NCBI RefSeq assembly: GCF_000425485.1
Contig: NZ_KE384385.1
Span: forward strand, 124,001-188,000
Origin: Flavobacterium tegetincola DSM 22377
GTDB lineage: Bacteria; Bacteroidota; Bacteroidia; Flavobacteriales; Flavobacteriaceae
Direction of reading: 5' to 3'
Length of the DNA stretch: 64,000 nucleotides
This document shows, piece by piece, positions 18,606 to 27,888 of the stretch (the stretch's first letter is position 1; every line of letters starts with the position of its first letter). Position numbers and translations under genes: made by a program. Below the pieces are notes generated by a model that searched no databases, was not told where the DNA came from, and worked only from the letters and a program-made list of their open reading frames with translations.

Positions 18606-18635
18606 AAAAAGGCTGGTAAAAAACCAGCCTTTTAA
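18606..18635. terminator. terminator of the secreted EEP enzyme gene
   Basis: The hairpin AAGGCTGGT / ACCAGCCTT with A- and T-runs on both sides lies just behind the gene ending at 18645 on the minus strand and before the next minus-strand gene. Confidence 0.85.
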
Positions 18636-18644
18636 AATTTCAAT

Positions 18645-19751
18645 TTATTTTATTTCCTTTAGCAAATAGATGTATACAGGAAAGTGATCGCTAAAACCAG
18701 GTTCACTTGGAGAGTTTCTTAACGGATACCCCTTGTACTGTCCTGAAATTTGTATCAAGAATTGCTTGTTATAAATACCAGCTTTCCAGTATTGAAAACT
18801 TGAAAAGTCATTTCTTAAAAATGGCTCACTGAGCATAATTTGGTCAAAAATATCACCAGAATCTCTATAGAATAATGTGGCGTTTCCATCCTTTGCCATT
18901 TGTTCAAAAGGATTATAAATACCAGATTTTTTAACTTCAGATTTCTTTAGTTTAGCGCCAATTCCTTCTTTTACACTTTTATTATACGTTCCATCGTTTA
19001 AATCACCCATAGTAATGATTTTTGCATTCGGATTGATTTTAAACAAGGAATCCATAATTTTTCGGTTCAATCGTCCCGCTGCTTCTCGGTACGGACTGCT
19101 TCTTTTTTCGCCACCTGAGCGAGAAGGCCAGTGATTTACAATAAAATGCATTTCTTCACCGTCCAATAAACCAGTAACTAATAATTGGTCACGTGTATAA
19201 ATTCTTTTGCTTGTTGCGTCAAAATTTACATTTGGCTTGTCCGACTCTTCGGCATCTTTTTCCTCTTTTTTAGAAGTGTCCGCTTCATTTTGGTATACAT
19301 ATAAAGGAACATTAATATAGCTCGTAGGTTTAAAATGCTTTTTCTGGTATAAGAATCCTACATCAATCCCTCGCTTATCAGGCGAATCAAAGTGTACAAT
19401 ACCGTAATCCTTGCTTGCGATTTGAGGATTTTTTACTAAATCTTCTAGCACCCCTTTGTTTTCCACTTCACAAACTCCTAAGATAGTTGGCGATTCTTTT
19501 TGTTGGTCATTAGTTCCAATTCCTACAATAACTCGGGCTAAATTATTTAGCTTCTGCTTGTATTTTTTGGATGTCCAACCGTTTTGCGGCAAATATTCTT
19601 CGTCATAATTTGCTTGATTAATGGTGTCAAATAAATTTTCTACGTTATAAAACGCTACAGTATGTATCTTAAATTTTTTATCCTGAGCATGCACCTGAGA
19701 CATTGCAAAGGCAAGAAATAAAGACAGAAAGATCGATTTTTTCAATTTCAT
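18645..19751 (-). CDS. secreted endonuclease/exonuclease/phosphatase family protein
   Basis: A 368-residue exported member of the EEP (DNase I-like) superfamily. A signal peptide of about 22 residues ends at VHAQ. The fold motifs are readable: FYNVENLF with the metal-binding Asn/Glu near residue 37, GVCEVEN (catalytic Glu), HWPSRSGGEKRSS, GDLND, and the terminal SDHFPVY with the catalytic Asp-His pair. Members cleave DNA, RNA or phosphate esters. Its target is probably extracellular nucleic acid or a phosphoester, by inference. It lies divergent from a TonB receptor (19888) and DUF5689 lipoprotein with a 136-base shared upstream region. Confidence 0.9.
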   Translation of the reverse strand: MKLKKSIFLSLFLAFAMSQVHAQDKKFKIHTVAFYNVENLFDTINQANYDEEYLPQNGWTSKKYKQKLNNLARVIVGIGTNDQQKESPTILGVCEVENKGVLEDLVKNPQIASKDYGIVHFDSPDKRGIDVGFLYQKKHFKPTSYINVPLYVYQNEADTSKKEEKDAEESDKPNVNFDATSKRIYTRDQLLVTGLLDGEEMHFIVNHWPSRSGGEKRSSPYREAAGRLNRKIMDSLFKINPNAKIITMGDLNDGTYNKSVKEGIGAKLKKSEVKKSGIYNPFEQMAKDGNATLFYRDSGDIFDQIMLSEPFLRNDFSSFQYWKAGIYNKQFLIQISGQYKGYPLRNSPSEPGFSDHFPVYIYLLKEIK

Positions 19752-19825
19752 AAATATCTAATATTATTTAAGTGTGAAGTTTAACAGAAACTTGGCTGTA
19801 AAAGTAATTATATTTAATTAATAAT

Positions 19826-19833
19826 GTAACTTT
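19826..19833 (+). promoter_or_regulatory. candidate -7 element (TAACTTTG)
   Basis: TAACTTTG matches TAnnTTTG and lies 54 bases before the TonB receptor start, within the divergent region shared with the EEP gene. Confidence 0.4.
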
Positions 19834-19887
19834 GTCGCCGTTAAGAAAAGATTATTTTAACATAAAAGGATTAAATTAAATTTATTT

Positions 19888-22716
19888 ATGAAAAAGCTTG
19901 TAATTAGTATGTTCTTTGTGCTGCAAGTTGTTTTTGCTTGGTCACAAGACAAAACAGCCGGAGTTACTGGGAAAGTTGTTGATTCAAAAACGCAAAAACC
20001 TTTAGAAAATGTAGTGACTTCTATTGAAAACACCACATTTACCGCTTTGACAAATAGCGAAGGTCAGTTTGTTTTTGATGCAGTTGTGGTTGGTGATCAA
20101 TTATTAGAAATTAACAGTGCTGGTTATGCCAGACAATTGATTTCAATTTCTGTTACAGAAGGTAGTGTTTTGGATTTAGGAACTATTATGCTTGAAGAAG
20201 ACATTACGTCTGAACAACAACTTAGTCTTATTACACTTACAGAAAATGATTTAGGAGACGACAATAGTGGATCCGAAAGTACTGCTGGTTTACTTCAAGC
20301 CAGTCGTGATGTATTTCAACAAGCTGCTGCTTTTAATTGGGGTCAAGCCCGATTTAGAATTAGAGGTCTTGATAATGAGTACGGTAAAACGATGATTAAT
20401 GGTATTTCTATGGATAAGGTGTATGATGGTCGACCTCAGTATGCTAACTGGGGAGGCTTGAACGACGCTACTAGAAATCAAGAATTTACAATGGGATCTG
20501 CTCCTTCTGCTTACACTTTTGGTGGTGCTTTGGGAACACAAGAAATCAACACAAGAGCTTCGATCTACCGTCCTGGTTCTAGAATTTCGTTTTCAAATAC
20601 TAATACCAATTATAGTTTCAGAACTATGGCTACTCACGCCTCTGGAATGGATAAAAACGGTTGGGCTTATGTAATTTCAGCTTCTAGACGTTGGGCACAA
20701 GAAGGTTACTTTGAAGGAACAGACTATGCTGCAAATTCATTCTTTGCTGCTGTTGAAAAGAAAATTAACGACAACCATAGCTTAAATTTTACTGCCATTT
20801 ATGCACAAAACAGTCGTGGAAAAAACTCTCCAAATAGCGATGAGATAAACGACTTAGCAGGTGTAAAATATAACTCCTATTGGGGATACCAAGACGGTAA
20901 GAAAAGAAATTCAAGAGATAAAGATGTTGAAGAACCTATTTTTATCTTAAGTCATTACTGGAAAATTTCTGATAAAACCGATTTGAACACCAATGTAGCT
21001 TATCAATTTGGCTCTATTTCAAACAGCCGTTTAGACTATAATGGAACAAGAAACCCAGATCCTACATATTATAGAAATTTACCAAGTTATTTTTCTACAT
21101 TTCACGATAACACAACCGGAGAATATTTAGGAAACACACCTGAAAATATGTTGCTAGCTGATGCTAATCGTGAATCATTTTTAGCAAACAGACAAATCAA
21201 TTGGGATGAATTATACCGTGCTAATCAAGAACAATTATCAGGAGAAAGTTTAGCTATTTTATATGAAGATACTACAGAAGATAGACAATGGACTGCTAAC
21301 GCACTTTTAGCTTCACAATTGTCTGACAATATCATTTTCAACGGTGGTTTTAACTATCGTAAATTACGTTCTGAAAACTTTCAAAATGTACTTGATTTAT
21401 TAGGTGGACAATACTACCTTGATATTGATACTTTTTTACTACAAAAAGGCGGTGGAAGAGAACAATCTGATTTAGCTAATCCAGATCGAAAAGTGGTTGA
21501 AGGAGATAAATTTGGATACCGTTATTTACTTCATGCCGACGTGGTTGATGCATTTACACAGTTTAAATTTAGCTATAATAAAGTAGATTTTTATTTGGCT
21601 CAATCATTTTCTAGAAGTCAGTACCAAAGAGAAGGTATCTATCAAAATGGAAACTACCCTACAACTTCAAAGGGAGACAGTAAGAAAGTCATTTTTGAAA
21701 ACTTCGGTTTTAAAGGAGGTATGACATATAAAATTACGGGTCGTAACTTTTTAGACTTCAACGGAGCTTACATGACAAAAGCGCCTTCAATGAGAAATAC
21801 TTTTCCTAATGTAAGACTGAACAATAATATTGTTGAAGATTTGCAAAGTGAAGCGATCGTAAGTGCTGACGCAAGTTACATCATTCGTACTCCAAAATTG
21901 AAAGCCAAAATAACTGGATATTTTTCAAGAATTAGTAATTCAACAGACATTGCATTTTATTTTGCCGAAGGAATTGGAATCATTGACGAAACTACTAATG
22001 CTTTAGTAAGTGGAAATGGAAATGCTTTTGTTGCAGAAATCGTTACAGGTTTAACAAAGCAAAATATGGGTGGGGAATTTGGTATTGAATATCAATTTAC
22101 TTCAACTATTAAAGGTACAGCCACTGCAGCTTACGGACAATATACTTACGCAAGCAACCCAAATGTAAAATTAAACGTAGATACTAATAGATCCGTAGTA
22201 GATTATGGTAGTGCTACAATGAAAGATTACAAACAACCGGGTATGCCGCAACAAGCATATGCTGTAGGAATAGAATATAGAGATCCTAAATATTGGTGGA
22301 TTGGTGCAAATGCCAATTATCTTGCCGATAACTACTTAGATATTTCTCCATTATTAAGAACTGATAACTTCTTTAAAAATGCAAATGACCCAGACGGTTT
22401 CCCATTTGCTGGAGCTACTGAAGAAGCAGGAAGAGAATTGTTAAAGCAAGAAAAATTTGATCCAGTTACTTTACTTAACTTAGTAGGTGGAAAATCTTGG
22501 AGAACCAATTCTAAGAACAGAAATACAATTGGATTCTTTGCAAGTGTTAATAATGTACTAGATAAAACGTATAAAACAGGTGGTTTCGAACAAGCTAGAA
22601 ATGCAAATTTCGAACAATTGTCTCAAGACATGCAAGGCCCTGCTCGTTCATTTGGTCCTAAATATTTCTACGGTTACGGACGAACTTATTTCGTTAACGT
22701 ATATTATAACTTCTAA
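19888..22716 (+). CDS. TonB-dependent receptor with carboxypeptidase-like N-terminal domain
   Basis: A 942-residue outer-membrane transporter driven by TonB. A signal peptide of about 19 residues (ending FAWSQ) precedes a carboxypeptidase-regulatory-like beta domain (GVTGKVVDSKTQKPLENVVT to about residue 110), then the plug domain with the RFRIRGLDNEYGKTMINGISMD segment, and a barrel ending YFVNVYYNF, an aromatic C-terminus that inserts into the outer membrane. There is no SusD partner. The DUF5689 lipoprotein follows by 18 bases, and the EEP enzyme is divergent. The substrate is unknown. Confidence 0.93.
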   Translation: MKKLVISMFFVLQVVFAWSQDKTAGVTGKVVDSKTQKPLENVVTSIENTTFTALTNSEGQFVFDAVVVGDQLLEINSAGYARQLISISVTEGSVLDLGTIMLEEDITSEQQLSLITLTENDLGDDNSGSESTAGLLQASRDVFQQAAAFNWGQARFRIRGLDNEYGKTMINGISMDKVYDGRPQYANWGGLNDATRNQEFTMGSAPSAYTFGGALGTQEINTRASIYRPGSRISFSNTNTNYSFRTMATHASGMDKNGWAYVISASRRWAQEGYFEGTDYAANSFFAAVEKKINDNHSLNFTAIYAQNSRGKNSPNSDEINDLAGVKYNSYWGYQDGKKRNSRDKDVEEPIFILSHYWKISDKTDLNTNVAYQFGSISNSRLDYNGTRNPDPTYYRNLPSYFSTFHDNTTGEYLGNTPENMLLADANRESFLANRQINWDELYRANQEQLSGESLAILYEDTTEDRQWTANALLASQLSDNIIFNGGFNYRKLRSENFQNVLDLLGGQYYLDIDTFLLQKGGGREQSDLANPDRKVVEGDKFGYRYLLHADVVDAFTQFKFSYNKVDFYLAQSFSRSQYQREGIYQNGNYPTTSKGDSKKVIFENFGFKGGMTYKITGRNFLDFNGAYMTKAPSMRNTFPNVRLNNNIVEDLQSEAIVSADASYIIRTPKLKAKITGYFSRISNSTDIAFYFAEGIGIIDETTNALVSGNGNAFVAEIVTGLTKQNMGGEFGIEYQFTSTIKGTATAAYGQYTYASNPNVKLNVDTNRSVVDYGSATMKDYKQPGMPQQAYAVGIEYRDPKYWWIGANANYLADNYLDISPLLRTDNFFKNANDPDGFPFAGATEEAGRELLKQEKFDPVTLLNLVGGKSWRTNSKNRNTIGFFASVNNVLDKTYKTGGFEQARNANFEQLSQDMQGPARSFGPKYFYGYGRTYFVNVYYNF

Positions 22717-22734
22717 TAAAATAAAAATTATCAT

Positions 22735-24192
22735 ATGAAAACAAATTTTTTAAAATCAATCTTTTTCGTAGCATTATCAGCAGCTCTTTTTACGAGTTGT
22801 GTAAATGATGACGATTATTCAATTCCAAATTTGGAATGTAATGAGCCGGTAATTACCTCAACAGTGAAAACCGTTCAAGCTATATATGACCAAGCTACAC
22901 CTGTTGCAACTTTATACCAAGCAGACGATGTAATTGAAGCGCATGTAGTTTCAAGTGATCAAGGAGGTAACTTCTACAAAATCATTTACATGAATTCCAT
23001 GGACGGTGAGATCGGATTCAGTGTAGCTGTTAATCAAGTAAGTACTTTTACTGATTACGCGGTTGGAAGAAAAGTATACGTTAAACTTAAAGGTTTATAC
23101 ACTCAAATCAGAAACAACACACTTCAAATTGGTGCTCTTTTTAATGGAAATGTGGGTCAAATTGCAACTACAGAATACAAGAAAGCAGTAGTTAGAGCAT
23201 GTGAAGTAGTGGAAGAATCTACATTAGTAAACGAACTTACTTTAACAGACATCAATGACAGCAATCTTGGAAAACTAATTGAATTTGTTGATGTACAATT
23301 TGCTGATGATGCATTAGGTCAAAATTACTACAATGCAACTAATGTGGTAGGTGGAGAAACAAATCTAATCATTACAAATGCAGAAGGTAAAACATTAATT
23401 TTCAGAACAGGTTCATTCGCTAAATATGCAGGTATAGCAGTTTCTCCAAACAGCGGAAGAATTAGAGGTATCTTGACAAAATTTGGTTCTACTTATCAAT
23501 TTGTAGCACGATACGCTTCAGACATTAAATTGACAGAGCCGCGTCTTACAGCAGGCGGTGGAGATACAGGTGGTGGAGACACTGGCGGTGGAGATACTGG
23601 CGGAGGAACTACTGACCCAACAGGTCCAGTTAGCGCACCAACAGGATCTATTTTCTTCGGTGGTGGAGATTTCGAAAATTTCGCAGCATTTACTACTGCA
23701 GTTGGAACTCAATTTCCACTATCTTCAAATGCAGCTTTAAGTACTGCTACAGGAATAAGTAATAGCAACTCTTTAAAAATAACAGGTACATCAAGTTCAA
23801 ATACATTTTTGTTTTCAGTTCCACCATTGGCAAGTTTACCTGCAAATCCAACTAAAATCATGTTCTATGTAAGAGGAACCTCTACTGGAAAATCTTTATC
23901 TATGAACATTTACAAAGCCGGAAGTGGTTATGACTGTTTCAATTTAGGAGATTTAGGAGCAACTGGAGTTACTGTTGAAAAAACAACTGTACTACAAACT
24001 ACAGGATCCTCAATTGGAAGTGGTGTAAACGATTATATTGGTACAATAAATACTAATAACACTTGGGTAAAGGTGACATTAAACATTACTGGAATTCCAA
24101 TTAATACTGATCCAGGAAGTAACATTTTTGCATTAAAAATTGGAAAAGATTCTACATATGATTTACATGTTGATCATTTTACAATTCAATAA
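22735..24192 (+). CDS. DUF5689 domain lipoprotein
   Basis: A 485-residue surface or periplasmic lipoprotein: signal peptide with lipobox LFTSC (Cys22). The N-terminal half carries the DUF5689 domain (DDVIEAHVVSSDQGGNFYKIIYMNSMDG and RKVYVKLKGLYTQ), which looks like a beta-rich, OB-like fold. A flexible linker of repeated GGGDT units (about residues 274-290) joins it to a C-terminal beta-sandwich-like domain with the pattern of carbohydrate-binding or jelly-roll modules. It is cotranscribed with the TonB receptor and probably acts with it at the surface, by inference from position. A terminator follows. Confidence 0.85.
   Translation: MKTNFLKSIFFVALSAALFTSCVNDDDYSIPNLECNEPVITSTVKTVQAIYDQATPVATLYQADDVIEAHVVSSDQGGNFYKIIYMNSMDGEIGFSVAVNQVSTFTDYAVGRKVYVKLKGLYTQIRNNTLQIGALFNGNVGQIATTEYKKAVVRACEVVEESTLVNELTLTDINDSNLGKLIEFVDVQFADDALGQNYYNATNVVGGETNLIITNAEGKTLIFRTGSFAKYAGIAVSPNSGRIRGILTKFGSTYQFVARYASDIKLTEPRLTAGGGDTGGGDTGGGDTGGGTTDPTGPVSAPTGSIFFGGGDFENFAAFTTAVGTQFPLSSNAALSTATGISNSNSLKITGTSSSNTFLFSVPPLASLPANPTKIMFYVRGTSTGKSLSMNIYKAGSGYDCFNLGDLGATGVTVEKTTVLQTTGSSIGSGVNDYIGTINTNNTWVKVTLNITGIPINTDPGSNIFALKIGKDSTYDLHVDHFTIQ
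23554..23607 (+). repeat. 15-base tandem repeat encoding GGGDT linker
   Basis: About three and a half copies of a 15-base unit (GGCGGTGGAGATACA and variants) encode the GGGDT linker of the DUF5689 protein. The number of copies can change without shifting the frame, so linker length may vary between strains. Confidence 0.75.
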
Positions 24193-24213
24193 TTGGTGCA
24201 ACTTATTCAATAC

Positions 24214-24249
24214 AAAAAAGGCTATCGTTTATTCGATAGCCTTTTTTTA
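24214..24249. terminator. bidirectional terminator
   Basis: Arms AAAAAAGGCTATCG and CGATAGCCTTTTTTT form a stem with T-runs on both strands, between the DUF5689 gene (ends 24192) and the converging L,D-transpeptidase gene (ends 24270). Confidence 0.88.
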
Positions 24250-24269
24250 TACCCACAATTTAAGCAAAT

Positions 24270-25856
24270 CTATTCATTTTGAATCAATAACGATTCCATC
24301 TGAGCGTCTCTCTTATAGACATCTTCGTAGAAATTTAAGTTTCCACTTCGATCCATCCACGCGGTGAAATAACCAATGTAAACAGGTATCTCACTTTTTA
24401 ACGGATACCATTTTTCTGTTCCTTTATGCATCGCTGCATCAATTTTCTCTGGCGACCAGTTGGAGTCATCTGCGAGAATGTGCTCCGCTAAATCCTTTGG
24501 TTTTGCCACACGAATACAACCGTGACTGAATGCACGCGTTTCTCTTTGAAATAAACTTTTAGAAGGCGTATCATGAAGGTAAATATTATTACTATTTGGA
24601 AAAATAAATTTTACCAATCCCAATGAGTTTCTTACCCCTGGCTTTTGACGCACTTGTCCGTTATTCCATTCCATATTATGGTTTGCCAGATAATTACTGT
24701 TTTTCTGAATTCCGGGAAGGACTTCATTTTTAATGATACTTTGTGGAATATTCCAATAAGGACTAAATACAACGTACTTCATTTTTCCACTGAAAATAAC
24801 CGTCTGATGTACCGTAGTTCCTACCACTACATCAGATTGTAAGACGACCGAATCATTCTTTATATAGGTCAATTGATATGCGGGAATATTGACTACTATA
24901 TACTCTTTGTCTTGCGAAATAGTTGGCGATATCCAACGGCACCGTTCCATATTAATCATTATAGTTTTTATCCGATCCGCTACCGAAACATTCATCGCAC
25001 CAATCGTATTTTTACCCAAGGTTTTATCTACCAAGAAACCGTGACGTCTTTGAAATACGGAAACTGCATCTATTAAACTTTTATCAAAAAGTCCGCTCCC
25101 AGAATCTTCTTTAAGATCTCCCGAAATAAAGAGTCGTTTCCGTATTTGCGTAATCAAAGCGGAACTGTCCTTAAATCTTAAACTCTTGAATTCTTCAGGC
25201 AAAACGATGGAATCCCATCCCCCATTTTTCGCAATAATGCGATACTGCTCCAATGCTTTCTTTAGTTGGTAATATTGCTTATTGAGCTGAGTCTTTTTGT
25301 GAACCAAACCAGGATTTGCTAATAAAGTATCTAAATAAGCAACATAAGAAGTGGGTTTGCGCTCTAAAAACCAGCCCATTTCTTCCCTCTTTTTTTGATC
25401 AGTTCCAGCCAAAACTTTATCAGTATAGAAAAAATAATAATTGGTTAAAAGCAATTCGCCTGTCAAATCAGTAGCTGAACTTTGGTACCACATCAAATCA
25501 AAAGCCTCCTTGTAAGGCAATTTTTCCGTAATTCCTTCCTCGGCAATAGAATTGATTCGGTTGTACAATACCTCGGCAGTTTCTTTGCGACCTTTGCTAT
25601 CATGCCATAAATAATTAAACTTATGATTTCTGTAAGCTGCAAGTACGTCTTCTTGATATTTGACAAGTTCAGGATGGGTTTTATAAAAAGTGGCAATACC
25701 TGTGCTATCAAAAGGCTTCAATTCAGGATCAGGCTGATCCAATTTCAATTCTAACTGCTTTACCACAATAGGCTCCTCGGCTTTACATTGCCACAGCATT
25801 AAAATAACACCTAAAATTAACACCGCACCCACAATTATTACATACTTACTTTTCAT
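24270..25856 (-). CDS. L,D-transpeptidase family protein
   Basis: A cell-envelope protein of 528 residues from the ATG at 25856. An N-terminal hydrophobic segment (VIIVGAVLILGVILMLWQC) anchors or exports it, and may be a lipoprotein signal. A peptidoglycan-binding-like helical domain follows (SLIDAVSVFQRRHGFLVDKTLG) and then the YkuD catalytic domain with the HGCIRV active-site motif (His, Cys, Arg). Such enzymes cross-link peptidoglycan stems through 3-3 bonds or attach proteins. The open frame reaches 25931, but the extension would overlap the divergent gene at 25923, so the later ATG is preferred. Confidence 0.92.
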   Translation of the reverse strand: MKSKYVIIVGAVLILGVILMLWQCKAEEPIVVKQLELKLDQPDPELKPFDSTGIATFYKTHPELVKYQEDVLAAYRNHKFNYLWHDSKGRKETAEVLYNRINSIAEEGITEKLPYKEAFDLMWYQSSATDLTGELLLTNYYFFYTDKVLAGTDQKKREEMGWFLERKPTSYVAYLDTLLANPGLVHKKTQLNKQYYQLKKALEQYRIIAKNGGWDSIVLPEEFKSLRFKDSSALITQIRKRLFISGDLKEDSGSGLFDKSLIDAVSVFQRRHGFLVDKTLGKNTIGAMNVSVADRIKTIMINMERCRWISPTISQDKEYIVVNIPAYQLTYIKNDSVVLQSDVVVGTTVHQTVIFSGKMKYVVFSPYWNIPQSIIKNEVLPGIQKNSNYLANHNMEWNNGQVRQKPGVRNSLGLVKFIFPNSNNIYLHDTPSKSLFQRETRAFSHGCIRVAKPKDLAEHILADDSNWSPEKIDAAMHKGTEKWYPLKSEIPVYIGYFTAWMDRSGNLNFYEDVYKRDAQMESLLIQNE

Positions 25857-25922
25857 AACTAGCACTTTTTTCTGTATAAAATTACTATTTTTACTTACAC
25901 TTCCGATAAGATACGAAAAATT

Positions 25923-26423
25923 ATGAAACAAGCGCTACTTCTACTTTCTCTCCTATTTACTACCCTAACAAGTCAGTGCCAAAATGTGGATCGTGAGACC
26001 AAAGCCGTTCATCAAATTATAGATTCTTGGCACAAAGCCGCTTCCGAAGCTGATTTCGCCACTTATTTTAATCTCATGTCTGACAATGCTATTTTTATCG
26101 GCACGGATGCGACAGAGAATTGGAACAAAAAAGAATTTCAAGCGTATGCTAAACCCCATTTTGACAAAGGAAAAGCATGGAGTTTTATTCCTTTAGAACG
26201 AAACATCTATTTTTCTGCTGATCAAAAAACTGCTTGGTTTGACGAGCTTTTAGATACACAAATGAAAATCTGCCGCGGATCTGGTGTACTAACTAAAGTG
26301 AATAACGAATGGAAAATTGCGCATTATGTTCTTTCCATTAATATTCCAAATGAGTTATCAAACGAAATTGTCAAAATGAAGACAGCAGTTGATGAGCAGC
26401 TGTTAAAAAGCATGCGGAAGTAA
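25923..26423 (+). CDS. exported SnoaL/NTF2-like protein
   Basis: A 166-residue secreted protein with a signal peptide (MKQALLLLSLLFTTLTSQCQ; the Cys at 19 could also serve as a lipobox). The mature part has the nuclear-transport-factor-2/SnoaL cone fold pattern: an N-terminal helix (IDSWHKAASEADFATYFNLM), an aromatic strand, and GVLTKVNNEWKIAHYVLS. Members of this group bind small ligands or act as isomerases or dehydratases, but the function here is not determinable. It is divergent from the L,D-transpeptidase gene with 66 bases between the starts. The gap behind it (26424-26774) has no gene I can see. Confidence 0.8.
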   Translation: MKQALLLLSLLFTTLTSQCQNVDRETKAVHQIIDSWHKAASEADFATYFNLMSDNAIFIGTDATENWNKKEFQAYAKPHFDKGKAWSFIPLERNIYFSADQKTAWFDELLDTQMKICRGSGVLTKVNNEWKIAHYVLSINIPNELSNEIVKMKTAVDEQLLKSMRK

Positions 26424-26774
26424 TTCCAATTTTTCTTGAAACTCACCAGCTGGTTTTTATTTTATCCTATTTTTCGATAATAGAATACCTTTTGTAATAT
26501 TATTTACTGCATTGTCATACATTAAAGTGACGTACTACCTTCTTGTATGATCATTTATTTAATACCATCTCGCTTAACACAGCTTTAAAAATTAGTACTT
26601 CGGAAGGATTTAATCCCTTTTAGAAGTAAAGAAGAAGCACCACAAAATCAAAATTATTTAAAACAGTTATAAATAGAGATGAATTCTCAATTGTTTTTCA
26701 TTTTTCAAAACCAAGCCTGAAAAGGAACCGTAAATAGACCTATAAACCATTGTTAAACACATAAAATCTGTAGT
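26424..26774. other. AT-rich gap with no visible gene
   Basis: This 351-base stretch between the SnoaL-like gene and the metal-domain-like gene contains no supported ORF, repeat or RNA that I recognise. Confidence 0.5.
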
Positions 26775-27212
26775 ATGAAAATAAATAAGTATGTAAAAAT
26801 AGCCGCAGGAAGTATTCTTGGCATCGTTCTTCTTTTATTTATTGTTTTAGTAGTGCACATAGCAACAGTTAAACCAACCGTTTATGACAATGCTACTTTG
26901 CAAATTAGTCGCATTGACTTTAAACAACCGATTGACAGTGCGATGGCAAAGCAAATCAACCGAGACATGAAAAGTATTAAAGGTGTAAAAAATCCTTCTG
27001 TCTTTGCTGATAAAAAAGTAGTAGTTTATTACCATGATATGACCATAGCAAATTCAGAACAAGTGTATACGCAATTAATGGCAAAAGGAAATTATAATGC
27101 ATCTCGCTATGTAGTTCCGGCCGCATTAGCCTCCAATGGAGTTTGTCCCGTGATGGATGAGGACAGTTTTAGCTTCAAATTTTCTAGAGGAATCCAACGA
27201 ATTTTTAATTAA
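26775..27212 (+). CDS. membrane-anchored protein with HMA-like fold but no CxxC
   Basis: A 145-residue protein. Residues 8-29 form one transmembrane anchor, with the rest outside. The segment ISRIDFKQPIDSAMAKQINR, then MKSIKGVKNPSVFADKKVVVYYHDMTI, reads like the beta-alpha-beta-beta-alpha-beta ferredoxin fold of heavy-metal-associated domains: a ligand loop followed by a helix, KSIKGV, then a strand pair. The usual CxxC is absent, so metal binding in the normal way is not expected. A histidine and one Cys occur later. It precedes a globin-like lipoprotein gene by 17 bases; the two are probably one operon. Function unknown. Confidence 0.65.
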   Translation: MKINKYVKIAAGSILGIVLLLFIVLVVHIATVKPTVYDNATLQISRIDFKQPIDSAMAKQINRDMKSIKGVKNPSVFADKKVVVYYHDMTIANSEQVYTQLMAKGNYNASRYVVPAALASNGVCPVMDEDSFSFKFSRGIQRIFN

Positions 27213-27229
27213 CTATAAATACTTTTATT

Positions 27230-27829
27230 ATGACTAAGTTTTCAAAAATCGCACTATGTGCACTGATTATTGGTTCTAGCGCATTTTTCACTTCTTGTGA
27301 CGATGACGATGAGAACCCAACTGTAACACCAGAACTGACGCTTTATCAAAAATTAGGCGGAACTACTAAGGTAACGGATCCTAATAATACATCAATGATG
27401 ATTGAGCAAGGAAGATTGAGTTTCCGTTCTGTAGTAGATTCTACTATTGTACTTATTGTTTCTGATATTGTAGCCGGAAATGAAGGAAATCTAGGAGCGC
27501 ACTTTGCACCTTTAGCTGGTGAAGTTTTTGGACCAACAATGAACACAACCAATGTAGCCGTGCTAAGTAAAAATCTTACCGATTTCTTCTCTGCAAATAC
27601 AGGTGGTGGAGCGACAAATACGTATTCAGGATTAAATATGGTTGATGCGCATAATCCTGCAGTTCACCCAAGAATGGGTGCCAAAGCAACTAACGCAAAT
27701 TACGACAAATTCGTTGGTTACGTAGTAGTTGCAGCTGGAAAAAATGGTGTAACTGATCCTGCATTGGTTGGCGAAGTTGGAGCTGTTTTGGAATCATTGA
27801 GATCGCCAATCGTTCAAGACCCAAGCTAA
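27230..27829 (+). CDS. globin-like lipoprotein (truncated-hemoglobin-related)
   Basis: A 199-residue lipoprotein with a signal peptide and lipobox FTSC (Cys23), followed by an acidic spacer DDDDEN. The remainder recalls group-1 truncated hemoglobins: LYQKLGGTTKV at the start, a DFFS segment, then MVDAHNPAVHPRMGAKATNANYDKFVGYVVVAAGKNGV. In globins of this type the proximal His lies before such a segment; two candidates are present (DAHN and VHPR). If heme is bound, a periplasmic or surface heme protein is unusual. The pairing with the HMA-like gene is suggestive. The call rests on pattern only. Confidence 0.7.
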   Translation: MTKFSKIALCALIIGSSAFFTSCDDDDENPTVTPELTLYQKLGGTTKVTDPNNTSMMIEQGRLSFRSVVDSTIVLIVSDIVAGNEGNLGAHFAPLAGEVFGPTMNTTNVAVLSKNLTDFFSANTGGGATNTYSGLNMVDAHNPAVHPRMGAKATNANYDKFVGYVVVAAGKNGVTDPALVGEVGAVLESLRSPIVQDPS

Positions 27830-27844
27830 TAATTCTAAACTATT

Positions 27845-27882
27845 AAAAATGCCATTCAATTGATTTTGAATGGCATTTTTTT
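27845..27882. terminator. bidirectional terminator
   Basis: The hairpin with arms AATGCCATTCA and TGAATGGCATT and T-runs on both sides lies between the globin-like gene (ends 27829) and the converging threonine dehydrogenase gene (ends 27889). Confidence 0.82.
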
Positions 27883-27888
27883 TTATTC

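Noticed and set aside
23518..23712. Minus-strand frame rich in Cys and Ser within the DUF5689 gene.
   Set aside because: It is the complement of the GGGDT repeat and has no independent support.
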